A DNA stretch of 64,000 nt, from assembly GCF_022539505.1 (NCBI RefSeq), contig NC_061511.1, positions 33,366,620 to 33,430,619 of the forward strand, written 5' to 3'. The first letter of the stretch is position 1; each line of letters starts with the position of its first letter. This DNA comes from Lolium rigidum. Lineage: Eukaryota > Streptophyta > Magnoliopsida > Poales > Poaceae. Below are positions 45,220 through 56,612 of this stretch, piece by piece. The translations under genes and the position numbers were made by a program. The notes beneath the pieces are model-generated. The model searched no databases and was not told the DNA's origin. It was given only the letters and a program-made list of their open reading frames with translations.

Positions 45220-46779
45220 ATGATTGGCATGTTTCGGAATAGCAGAGGTCTTGGAGACTTGGCTAAGCATTCTCACATTGCCGATGGTTGTAGAGATTAT
45301 GATTTAGATTTTATTACAATATCGGAGACGGGTAGACGAAATTTCTCACAAAGTTTCCTCGACCGATTGTCAGGCGGGATTAACTTTCAGTGGTTTTCTC
45401 GTCCGCCTCGTGGTAGGTCTGGGGGCATTTTACTTGGCGTCCGCATAGACACAATGACTGTTCTTGCTAGTTCAGATGGAGAGTATCACATCAAACTCGA
45501 TATCCAGAACAAAGTAGACGGTTTCATTTGGAGTCTGGTTGCTGTGTATGGTGCTGCCCAAGACGCTTTTAAGGCCGACTTTCTCCGTGAGTTGGTAAAT
45601 CTCGCAAAGGATAATCCGTATCCGATTTTAATCGGCGGGGATTTCAATTTGATGAGATTTCCTCATGAGAAGAGCAAAGGCCCTTTTGATGGACATTGGC
45701 ATTTCTTGTTTAATGTTGTCATTGATAGCTTAGACTTAAGAGAGGTTTTTATGTCTGGTCGACAGTTTACTTGGGCCAACAGCTTGCCTGAGCCAACATA
45801 CGAGAAACTAGATCGTGTGTTGATGGATACCGAATGGGAGAATCAATATCCCATGGTGTCTGTCCGCGCCCTAGAGCGTATTGAAAAACTGTCTGACCAT
45901 GCTCCTATTCTCTTAACCACTGGGAATCCGCGTCATGTTTGTAAACGGCCGTTCAAATTTGAACTAGGTTGGTTACAACGAGATGGATTTCATGAGATGG
46001 TTAAGAGGGTTTGGGAAAGACCAGTCAGGGGCAACAATCCGATGTCGAGATGGAATAATAAAATGCGCGCTATGCGTAAACATCTCGCGGGTTGGGCTGC
46101 CCATACGGCTGGTATTCTTAAGAAAGAAAAGATTCGCCTTTCACAAGTGATCGATGATCTAGAGGCCCTAGCGGAAGTGAGACCGTTATCCACGCAAGAG
46201 ATTGACCTTAAGAATCAATCCAATGCGCAGATAGCGAGCCTTCTTCGCGAAGAGGAACTCAAATGGTATCAACGATCCAAGGCCCAATTCATTTTGGAAG
46301 GGGATTCGAATACACGATATTTTCATGGATTAGCCAATGGAAGGCATCGGAAAAAACGTATTCATTCTCTCATCCAAGATGAAGGGGTTATTGCAGGGCA
46401 TGATCAACTCAAATCTTACATTACTAATTACTATGAGGATCTGTTTGGGCCTCCGGAGGAAAGTTCTTTCTCCCTTAATGAGGACCGCACAGACGATATA
46501 CCCCAAGTTTCTCCAGAGGAAAATGGCCTCTTAACTGCGCCTTATTCCGAGGATGAGGTTAAGAAGGCAATTTTCCAAATGGAATGCAATAAAGCACCGG
46601 GTCCAGATGGTTTCCCAGCGGAGTTTTATCAAACTTTCTGGGATACTATAAAATTGGATCTTCTAGATTTGTTCAGTGATCTTCACACAGGACAACTAGA
46701 ACTATTTCGTCTAAATTTTGGTGAAGTAATTTTGTTACCGAAGGTTAATGAGGCAGAAAGGATTCATCAATATAGACCT
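45220..46779 (+). pseudogene. LINE ORF2, endonuclease and first part of RT
   Basis: Starts at an ATG (45220). The APE-like endonuclease keeps its catalytic set: Asn7, Glu36 (SETG), Asp141/Asn143 in GGDFNLM and Asp226/His227 in SDHAPI. The linker and the start of reverse transcriptase follow (NKAPGPDGFPAEF). The frame runs into CACTA-2 after Tyr-Arg-Pro; the matching continuation (Ile-Cys-Leu-Leu-Asn) lies on the other side of the insertion at 48365. Confidence 0.88.
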
Positions 46780-48361
46780 CACTACTAGGAAAAGGCCTAG
46801 CCGTAAGATGGGTGTTAGTGGCGCACCAGGAGGGCAGTGCGCCACTACTACTTAGCAGTGGCGCACCGGAAAGTGGTGGGCCACTATTAAAAATGTAGTA
46901 GTGGCGCACCTCTCCTGCGGTGCGCCACCACTAAGTTTGACCATGGGTTTGACCTAGCCTTATACATAGCAATGGCGCACCGTGCAGAGGTGCGCCACAA
47001 CTATTTTTTGTAGCAGTGGCGCACCTCTACATGGTGCGCCATTACTATGTAAAGGGGAGGATGGACATGTTTGGGCATCACTTAGTAGTGGCGCACCATG
47101 CTTGGTGCGCCACTGCTAAGTGGTGCTCAAACATTTCCACACCCCCCCCCCTGGATCGCCTTTTCGAGTTTGGAAAAAAATAAAAGAAATAGATAGAAAA
47201 TTCAAAAAATTAAATCCTTTGAAATGCCCATGTAATATGTCATCTAGGTTTAGTGAAAATTGAAAAAAATGAATTTTGATATATTATGCAAAATGGCGTC
47301 GTCTTTCGATAAAACGGGTTTTCTGGTTGCATACGACCTCCGATGAAAAACTTTTTTATATCAAAATCGATCTACGCGAAATTTCCTATTCGAATTCAAC
47401 GCCTACGGCCGTTTGGAGAAAAAATGGATTCGTCAAATTCAAAACAGAAACAGGACTTTTTTCAGGTTTTAGATTTTGGGAAAAAAATAGAAAAAAAAAA
47501 TAGCGGTGGCGCACCCATGCCTTGGTGCGCCACTGCTAAGCTTCCCGCCCACGAATTTCAAAATGGGAGGAGCCGGCCACTTACCCCCTCCTCCCTCCTC
47601 CTCCACAAATTCTCCTGCTCTCATTCTCCTCTCCTCCTCCTGCTCTCCTCCTCTCCTCTCCTCCTTTCACTCCGGCGACCTCCTCCTCTACTCTCCTCCT
47701 TTCACTCCGACGACCTCATCTCTCCTCTCCTCCTTTCACTCCGGCGACCTCCTCCTCTCCTCTCCTCCTTTCACTCCGGCGACCTCCTCCACTATGTCGA
47801 GCTCCGGTGACCTTACTTTCCGGCGAGCTCCTCCACTATGGTGACCTCCGGTGACCTTACTCTCCGACGACCCTCCGGCGACCCTCTAGCCTCCATTACC
47901 TCTGGCCTTCGTCCTCTTGTTCATCCTCTCCTACATCTCCTCACCTCTCTTCACCTCTCCTACGTCCCTCATCCATCATCACCGGCGGCTAGGCTAAGAA
48001 AAATGAGAATGAACATTGCACAAATAATTCTAGCAACAAGAACGAGAAAAAATAACGAGCCAAAAAAATCGAAACAAAATGTGCCAGATCCAGATCCAGA
48101 TCCAGATCTAGAAATTTCAAATTTTAGTAGTGGCGCACCTTTTTTCTATCCAGTGGCGCACCTCGGACGTTTAGGAGTGGCGCATCATGAAGCTAGTAGT
48201 GGCGCACTACCTGGTGCGCCACTGCTAGGCCAAATAGCAATGGCGCACCACTAGTGTGCCACTACTAAAAGTTAGCAGTGGCGTGATAGCAGTGGCGCAT
48301 CACTAGTGCGCCACTGATGGGTATAAGTGGTGCGCCACTGATTGCCCTTTTCCTAGTAGTG
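46780..48361. mobile_element. CACTA-2, inserted in LINE ORF2
   Basis: 1582 bp with CACTACTAGGAAAAGG and CCCTTTTCCTAGTAGTG ends and the 3-bp target duplication CCT (46777-46779 and 48362-48364). Subterminal repeats are AGTGGCGCACC/GGTGCGCCACT as in CACTA-1. The interior contains the block shared with CACTA-3 and CACTA-4 (about 47165-47480) and a CT-rich tandem repeat. No transposase. Confidence 0.95.
47640..47800. repeat. CT-rich tandem repeat in CACTA-2
   Basis: Four copies of a unit of about 35-45 bp built around CTCCTTTCACTCCGGCGACC. Reading frames over it are Ser/Pro/Leu-rich artefacts. Confidence 0.8.
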
Positions 48362-50488
48362 CCTATTTGCCTCTTAAACGTCAGTTTCAAGATTTTCACG
48401 AAAGTGGCCACCATTAGACTTAATACGGTCGCGGATCATGTTGTCCAACCTTCTCAGACTGCTTTCATGCAAGGAAGGAACATCCTTGATGGAGTGGCAG
48501 TTCCGCATGAGACGGTACATGAGATGCATTCCAAGAAACTTAATGGGGTCATTTTAAAATTAGATTTCGAAAAGGCATATGATAAGGTCAAATGGTCTTT
48601 CCTACAACAGACACTCAGGATGAAAGGTTTTTCTCCTGAGTGGCGTGCTCTAATTTATGATTTTGTGTATGGAGGTAGCGTGGCAATTAGGGTCAATGAT
48701 GACACCGGCCACTATTTCCAGACACGAAAGGGGTTACGCCAAGGAGATCTGCTATCACCAATGTTATTCAACATTGTAGCAGATATGCTGGCAATACTCA
48801 TAGAGCGTGCCAAGTCTGATGGTCAAATTGAAGGTGTGATCCCAAATTTTGTTGTGGGGGTTTATCTATCCTTCAATATGCCGATGACACAATTCTTTTT
48901 ATGGATCATAATCTCGAAAAAGCTCGTAATCTCAAATTAATTTTAGCAGCTTTCGAGCAATTGTCGGGATTGAAAATTAACTTCCATAAGAGTGAATTGT
49001 TCTGTTTCGGCGATGCCCAAAACGATATGACTCAGTATACAGAGTTTTTTGGTTGCGGGCAAGGCCATTTCCCTATTCGGTATTTGGGTATTCCGATTCA
49101 TTATCGGAGACTTACTCTTGCTGAATGGAAGATTGTGGAAGAAAGATTACAGAAACGCCTTAGTAGTTGGAAAGGCAAATTTTTGTCCCTAGGAGGAAGA
49201 TTGGTACTCATTAACTCGGTACTAACAAATATGGTACTGTATATGTTATCATTCTTTCTTCTGCCGAAAGGAATTCTGCATAAACTCGATTATTATCGAT
49301 CCAGATTCTTTTGGCAAGGGGACAGCGAGAAAAAGAAATATCGATTGGTTAAATGGAGTATAGTGTGTAGTCCCAAAGATCAAGGCGGACTTGGAATTCA
49401 TGACCTGGAGGTTAAGAATTCTGCTCTGCTAGGTAAATGGCTTTTTAAGCTTCTTACCGAGAATGGGACTTGGCAAACTATTCTCCGGAGAAAGTATATT
49501 GGCTCGAAGACGCTCTCCCAAGTGGTTTGGAAACCCGGGGACTCTCACTTCTGGGCTGGTCTCATGGCAACGAAAAACATTTTCTTTCGTCATGGTACTT
49601 TTTCTATTAAGAATGGAGCACAGATACGTTTCTGGGAAGATGTTTGGTTGGACAATGCTTCCCTGAGTGAACAATATCCTGCTTTGTATAGTATTGTTCG
49701 TCGCAAAGGTGATACCATTGCTACCGTCATGGCTACCTCACCTCCGAATGTGACGTTCAGACGGGTTTTACTTGGACAAACGCTAACAGCATGGAATACT
49801 CTAGTTCAACGATTCGGTGATATTCAATTATCCCCTGAACCGGATGAATTTAGATGGAATCTTCATGTAGATGGATCTTTCTCAGTTAAATCTTTATACT
49901 GCAATCCTTCATTCTGATTTACCAGTTGATAATAATAAGAAAATTTGGAAGATGAAGATACCATTAAAAATTAAGATTTTTGGATGGTACCTTCGTCGAG
50001 GAGTTATTCTTACTAAAGATAATCTTGTTAAGCGGAATTGGCACGGAAATTCACGGTGTGTTTTCTGTCATCATGACGAAACCATCAAACACCTATTCTT
50101 CCAGTGCAGTTTTGCGAAATCTATATTGTCAGTCATCCAAGTAGCGTCTACCATGTATCCTCCGACTAGTGTGGCAAATGTCTTTGGCAATTGGCTTCAT
50201 GGTGTTGATTCAAGGTTTAAGTTGCTTCTTAGGGTGGGGGCGCTAGCAGTTATCTGGGCGCTATGGCTATGTAGACATGACAAGATTTTTAACGATAAAA
50301 ACTATTCTTTGTTGCAGGTCATCTACAGATGTACAGGTATTCTCCGTTCATGGTTACCTCTTCAGCGGGCGGAGAACCGAGACCTATTTACGGAGGTCTG
50401 TACACGGTTGGAGGCTACGGCGAGGGATACTTTTTCCCGACATGGGTGGCAGCATAGTCTACGGATTGAAGCTCCACACTCTTCTTAG
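48362..50488 (+). pseudogene. LINE ORF2, rest of RT and C-terminal domain
   Basis: Continues reverse transcriptase after CACTA-2: LDFEKAYDKVKW, GLRQGDLLSPMLF, then after a frameshift near 48870 the catalytic YADD (LQYADDTILF). A second frameshift near 49890 separates the tail, which holds the zinc-binding motif CVFCHHDETIKHLFFQC. Together these show a once complete ORF2. Confidence 0.85.
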
Positions 50489-50639
50489 GCGTTATATAGT
50501 TTATCGTCTCGATATGTATTTCGCCTTTTTTCATTTATTGCTCGTTCTGGACAATTGAAACAGCTGTGTGCATCCTGGTTATGCAGAGGCTGGATGTAAT
50601 TGCTTTTTAAAGTAATAAAACATCCTTTATCGAAAAAAA

Positions 50640-52876
50640 ATCAACCCTCCACCTCTTGTAGTCTCCTTTCTCTGTTCCTCTCAGTGTAATCTCTTATGTG
50701 CCTGGGTTGAGATGCCCCAGTTGTGTCGTGTTAGTCGTTCGGGTAGTATCTGGTGTATTCTCTGTATCCAATGTTAAGCCTTTTAGAGTTTGTGTCCTGG
50801 AATGCCCGTGGCCTTGGTAGACAGGATAAATGCACTGATGTTAAGGCAGCTCTCTCCTTCCCAGCTCCAAATTTTATTTGCCTCAAGAATCGAAACTGCA
50901 AGTGATTGACTCGTTTAAGGCTTCATCTTTTCTCCCAAACCAAGTTAGATCCTTCGTTTTCATTCCCTCACTAGGCGCCTCAGGCGGGGTTATCACTGCC
51001 TGGAACGACTTGGATTTTTCTTGTGATTCTACGATTGCTAAAACCTACTCTCTAACCACTAAATTCTCTTCCAGAACCTCTGATCTGCAGTTCACGTTAA
51101 CTAATGTCTATGGACCGTGCGAATCGGCGCTTAAACAGGATTTCATCGACGAAATTTTATCCTTGCTTCCCCTGGTCTCTGGACCTTGGGCCGTCCTCGG
51201 TGACTTTAACATGACTCTTAGCCCGTTGGACCGCTCGAACGATAATTTTGATGCAGCTGAGGCTGCGAGGTTCGCTGCCCTTGTGGACTCTCTAAAAATG
51301 ATGGAAATCCCGCTGCTAGATAGACTTTATACTTGGTCCAATATGCAGCGTACCCCGATTCTTGTTAAGCTCGATCGTGTCTTTATCAACACGGATTGAA
51401 ACTTTGCTTTACCGGACTCGACCCTTTCTTCCCGCACGCGCTGTACTTCTGACCACGTCCCCATCTCTCTGTCTGCTTCGGCGGCGATTCCTCGACCGGA
51501 TGTGTTCCGACTAAATAACTACCTCCTAAAGTCTCAGCCTTTCAGAGACGTCGTCCAACGAAATTGGCTTAGTGTCGGCTGCTCCCCAAGTCACTCTGGT
51601 CTTGGTGTCTCTGGGAAACTTTCCCTTAGGTTAAAAAGAGTGAGGGCGGCGGGCGAAGTCTTGGTGCAAGCAACATCGGTCCCCGCTTCAAATTGCAAAA
51701 AATTGTGACATTGTTATTTCTCTTTTAGACAGGCTTGAGGAGGCCAGGCCGCTTTCTGTTTTAGAAGCCAGGTTACGCGTCCTTGTTTTAGACTCTCTTC
51801 AGAAACATAATGCTGTTAGGGCGAGTTTCTGGCGTCAAAGGGCAAAGATTAGGAACTGCATTTTAGGAGATGAAAACTCGGCTTACTTCCACGCTTGTGC
51901 ATCCAATAGGCTGAGAAGGAATCAGATCAAAGTCATTGAGGTTCAGGGCGTCCCGGTTTTCTCGCATTCAGGAAAAGAATCTATCCTCCTGAATTTTTTT
52001 AAACAGCTGGTGGGCACAGTTTCTACTGTCTCTAGCACCTTAAACCTGCATCTCTTGTTCCGGTCTTCATCAATTTCCCCTTCGCAAGCCACCTCTCTTG
52101 TTGCCCCTTTCTCCATGGACGAGATCAAGTCTGCCACGCTTGGGATGGACGTTAACTCCAGCCCTGGGCCGAACGGCTTTGGTCCTGCCTTTTTTAAAGA
52201 AAACTGGAACTTAGTTAAGGATGATCTTTTTGCCCTTCTTGGCGCTTTCCATGCATCAAACACGGACCTAAGGCTTCTTAACAAATCATATATCGTTCTG
52301 CTTCCCAAGAGGCTCGGAGCCACTAGCCCAGAGTAGTTTAGGCCGGTCTCTCTGCAAAACTTTTGTGTAAAACTTTGCTCCAAATGTCTTACAAATCGCC
52401 TGCAACCTCTCATCCCCTACATTATCAACCCTGACCAGAATGGCTTCATAAAGGACGCTCAATTGCAGAGAATTTCATCTATGCCGCTGATATCGTACAA
52501 TCTTGCCTCAAGCGCAAAGCCCCAGCCATCGTGCTAAAGCTGGACTTTAGGAAAGCATTCAATTCTATTTCTTGGGAAGCCCTCGACAGGATTATGAGGG
52601 CCATGGGTTTCCCTCCGCTATGGTGTGATTGGGTTGGGGATCTTAACTCATCCAGACAGTCTGCCATTCTTCTAAATGGCAAGCATGGTCCTTGGTTTTC
52701 TTGCAGAAAAGGACTTAGGCAGGGCGATCCACTTTCGCCCTACCTTTTTCTGAAAGTAGCCGAGCTGCTGCGTCTTTTACTTAGGGCTGCTTCGGATCAG
52801 GGTGACCTTTCTCACCCTTTGGACGACTCGCTTCCGTGTCCCGTCCTTCAATACGCGGACGACACGCTTATCATTG
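50640..52876 (+). mobile_element. Second LINE (LINE-2), ORF2 remnant
   Basis: A different, more decayed LINE directly abutting the A-tail of the first. Visible parts are SWNARGLG and the rest of the endonuclease (LGDFNMTLS, TSDHVPI), then RT with SSPGPNGFGPAFF, LDFRKAFNSISW, GLRQGDPLSPYLF and LQYADDTL. Damage includes a one-base deletion near 50885, a stop at about 51398, a stop at 52334 and further frame breaks. It is cut after YADDTL by LINE-3. Confidence 0.82.
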
Positions 52877-54003
52877 TTTTTTTTAGGTAAAACAGTAGGA
52901 AAGGCTCCCACTGCAATTTTTTATTATATATAAGAGCAAACTGTACAAGCATATATACAAAAAAAAGAAGAAGAAAGAGAAAGAAAAAAGCTAAAAAACT
53001 AAGAAGAAAGAAACTACATTACAGAGTCTAGCCAAGAATCATAACAAGCTTTGTGTTTCTTTTTCATTCTATGGGCAAGGAGCTTTAGTTCTTCCATGTA
53101 AAAAGATTTCCATCCCTGAAAACTAGCATTCTGTCCTCGGGAGATTTTGTTGTTTCTTGTCATCCAGAGTGCCCAGGAAGCCAAAATAATAATTTCCATC
53201 GAGAAAGGAAGCTTTAAAGAATCTTTCAAATCCTGGAATGCTTTCATTTACAGAGAGGTTCTTTTGTCGACTAGGGCATATAAAGTTCCAACATTCCTCT
53301 GCAAAGGGGCATGTCCAAAAGAGATGCTGTAGGTTTTCTTCTCTGTTACATTCCAAAGTTGCACAATTATGAGATTGCAAGACCATTTTCTTCCTCCCAA
53401 GCAGATTTCTAGTATTGAGCCTATCATTGAGCAGAAGCCAAAAGAAAAACTTATGCTTTGCTTGACAAGATGATTTCCATATCCAAGAGAAAAGGGGAAC
53501 TGTTGGTTGAAAACCAATTAGGGCTTTGTATGCTTTTTGAGAAGAAAAATCAGAATTTCCCCAAATGTATGACCAGGTATCTTTTTCACATGAGAGCACT
53601 TTTTCCATAGCCTCTTGACAAGTAACCTCCAAGTCATTAAATTCCTCAAAATCTTCTTGAGACAGGGGAAGATTAAAGAGATCTTCAGTGTATTCAGTGA
53701 GGACAGCCTCATTTACCGAAATATTTGTTTTTTTGCAAAAGTGATAAGGTGTGGAAATTTCTGGTGCAGACATTGATCATTCCATAAATCCCCCCAGAAG
53801 AAGACACTCTTTCCATCTCCAATGTTACATCTAGCCAGAGCTTTATAGCTATCTAGTAATTTTAAGTGTGCTCTCCACCAAAAGGAACCCACTAATCTTT
53901 GCCCAGGAACTGCTCCAGATGCATAATATTGTAGGATAACGTTGCATATAAAACAAAAATTTTCCTACCGCGAACACGCAATCCAAGACAAGATGCAATC
54001 TAG
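52877..54003 (-). mobile_element. Third LINE (LINE-3), 3' part, opposite orientation
   Basis: Minus-strand 3' end of another LINE: A-tail as T-run 52877-52884, 3' UTR, and a frame (about 53970-53014) with GDGKSVFFWGDLWND and the zinc-binding motif (CATLECNREENLQHLFWTC). It is inserted into the RT of LINE-2. Its 5' side runs into the assembly gap. Confidence 0.82.
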
Positions 54004-54103
54004 NNNNNNNNNNNNNNNNNNNNNNNNNNNNNNNNNNNNNNNNNNNNNNNNNNNNNNNNNNNNNNNNNNNNNNNNNNNNNNNNNNNNNNNNNNNNNNNNN
54101 NNN
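54004..54103. other. Assembly gap (exactly 100 N)
   Basis: Placeholder gap of unknown size. It hides the left end of CACTA-3, the 5' border of LINE-3 and perhaps the remainder of LINE-2. Confidence 0.95.
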
Positions 54104-55187
54104 CGGCCTATACATGGTGCGCCATTGGTATGTCTAGAAGGGGGTGAGAATATTGGGCACCAATTAGCACCGGCACACCCGCACCAAGGGTGCACCATGC
54201 TAAGTAGTGCCCAACATTCCCACCGCCTGAGAATCACCTTTTTAGTTTTAAAAAATAAAGGAAAATGGTAGAAGTTTTAAAAAATAAAATCCTTCGGGAT
54301 GACCATGTGTTATATGTTATAGTTTTAAGGAAAATTAATAAACACGAATTCTGATTTATTATGCAAAATGACGTCATATTTCGGTAAAACGTTTTTTGTT
54401 GTTGCATACGACCTCCGATGAAAACGTTATTATATGAAAATGTATCTACGGATTTTTTTTGTGTTCGAATCAACAACCAGTCAATTTTTAGTTCCAAAGA
54501 ATCAAAAAGGTAACAAAAGTTTTTTCAAGTTTTGTATTTCGGTGAAAAAAATTAATTTTTTTTGTTAGCAATGGCGCACCATCTCACGGTGCGCCTGCGC
54601 TATTCTTCCCCTCTTACGAATTTCAAAATAGTCGGACACCTAACCTCTTATCCACCACCTCCACACATTCTCTCCTCCTCCTCCTCCTCCTCCATCCACT
54701 CCACCCTCCTCTTCGGCGCCCTCCTCCTCCTCCACTCCGGCCTTCTCTAACTCCAGCCTCCTCCTCCTCCTCCACTCGTCCTCCAACTCTGGCCTCCTCC
54801 TTCTCCTACAATCCTCCTCCTCCTCTCCTCCTCCACTCCTCCTCCTACGCTCCTCCTCCCTCCTCTTTCTCCTTCCCTTCTCTTTGGACAAAGACTCTTC
54901 CCGCCTCTCCGGCTACATGAGGAGCACCCCTGTCAGTGCGAAGATACATACTAGAACGATTTAAAAAAAACGCAAAAATACATAAAATTGTGCTAGATCC
55001 AGATCTAGATCCAGATTTCTAAATTTACCAGTGGCTCACTAGACAGGCTTACTAGTGGCGCACCTAAGAGCTAGCACTGGCCCACCATGTGGTGCATCAC
55101 TAGTAAGTGGGTTACCAGTGGCCCACCATGTGGTGCACCGCTGGTAGCAAAAATAGGTGTGCACTAATAAGGCTTTTTCTAGTAGTG
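54104..55187. mobile_element. CACTA-3, left end missing
   Basis: The right terminus CTTTTTCTAGTAGTG ends at 55187. Subterminal motifs are degenerate (GTGGCGCACC, GTGGCCCACCATGTGG). The interior shares the ATTATGCAAAATG-CGTCAT block with CACTA-2 and CACTA-4, followed by a long CTCCTC-rich stretch (54670-54890). No transposase. It is more diverged than the other copies, so probably older. Confidence 0.82.
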
Positions 55188-55271
55188 CCCTATGCTTTCT
55201 CTAGCTAGATCGAGCCAACGATGTATCATTCGGGGAAGTACGTCACCAATAACTCTATGTTCGGTGCTTTT

Positions 55272-56612
55272 CACTACTAGGAAAAGGGCTATAGGCTGCA
55301 CGGAATAGTGCCGGCGCACCATCATTGACGCGCGCCGGTGGCAAATACCGCCGGCGAGCCAAATTAGGCCGCGCCGGTGAAGAACCTATCTGCCGGCGCA
55401 CAAAAAAAATTAGTGCGCCGGGAATAAAATTCGAAGAGGTACGTCCGGGAGCAAAAAATCTGGGCACCTTACCCCGGCGCACCTCTATGGTGGTGCGCCG
55501 GTGGTAGACAATTTACCACCGGCGCACCACCATAGAGGTGCGCCGGGGAGTAAGGTGCCTAGATTTTTCTCTCCACCCTCCCCCCCACGGGAATCGCCTT
55601 TGCGGTTTTCGAAAAAATTAAAGAAAATGATAGAAAATTCAAAAAATAAAATCCTTTGAACTGCCCATGTATTATGTAATCTAGCTTTCATCAAAATTAA
55701 AAAATGAATTTCGATATATTATGCAAAATGGCGTCATCTTTCGGTAAAACGGGTTTTCGGTTGCATACGACCTCCGATGAAAAACTTTTTTATATCAAAA
55801 TCGATCTACGCAAAATTTGGAGACAAAATGGATTCGTCATTTGGAAAACAGAAACATGACTTTTTTGAGATTTAAGATTTGGGTGAAAAAAAAGAAAAAA
55901 ATTACCCCCGGCGCACCACCCTACTTGGTGCGCCGGCGGTAAGCAGTGCTATATTAGGTACAACTCAGCCCGCGGTGCTCACTTTACCCTTCTCTTTTCC
56001 TCCTCCTCCTCCTCCTTCTCCTCCTCCATCTCCTGCTCCTCCTTCTCTATACCGAGCATCGCGACGGCGAGCCACTCCGGCGACCTACTCATCCTCCTCC
56101 TCCTCCATCGACGGCCACGACGTCCTCCGACCTCCTCCACCACCTCCGGCCTCCTCGACGTCCTCGGACTCCTCGACGTCCTCCGGCCTCCTCCAACACC
56201 TCCGGCCTCCCCCATCACCGTCGGCCTCCTCCGCCACCTCCGGCATCCTCCGCCTCCTCCGGGCTCCTCCACCTCCGGCCTACTCCTCCTCCTCCTACAC
56301 CGGCCCGCCAATCTCGGGAGCTTCCAGCATCCTCATGCACCTCCTACACTGGCGCATAGACGACAACCACGGTTGACTAGCTAGATCTAGATCTAGATCG
56401 ATCAAGGTTTGAATTTTTTTTGTTTGTTTTCTTGTATAACTTACCGCCGGCGAACTAGACAGGTGCGCCGGGGATAACGCGAGATACCGCCGGCGCACCA
56501 ACTGGTGCGCCGGCAATAAGCTATTACCACCGGCCTGTTCCCACCGGCGGGCTATAGTGCGCCGACAATAGCCTATTTTGGTGCGCCGGCAATAAGCCTT
56601 TTCCTAGTAGTG
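55272..56612. mobile_element. CACTA-4, subterminal-repeat variant
   Basis: 1341 bp with CACTACTAGGAAAAGG and CTTTTCCTAGTAGTG ends and the target duplication TTT (55269-55271 and 56613-56615). Its subterminal motif is CCGGCGCACC/GGTGCGCCGG, not AGTGGCGCACC. The internal block at 55600-55875 is close to that of CACTA-2, and a (CTC)n-rich segment follows. No transposase. Confidence 0.93.

Larger units (their letters stand above)
42340..50639 (+). mobile_element. Nearly full-length LINE (L1-type), interrupted by CACTA-2
   Basis: Contains ORF1 with zinc knuckles, ORF2 with endonuclease, reverse transcriptase and C-terminal zinc-binding domain, a 3' UTR with polyadenylation-like AATAAAAC, and an A-tail (TTTATCGAAAAAAAA, ending about 50639). 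Without the CACTA insert it is about 6.7 kb. The 5' border is approximate. ORF1 and ORF2 have frameshifts, so this copy is inactive. Confidence 0.85.

Noticed and set aside
54640..56311. Arg/Glu-rich or Pro/Ser-rich proteins in CACTA-3 and CACTA-4
   Set aside because: They arise from (CTC)n-type repeats read in different frames.
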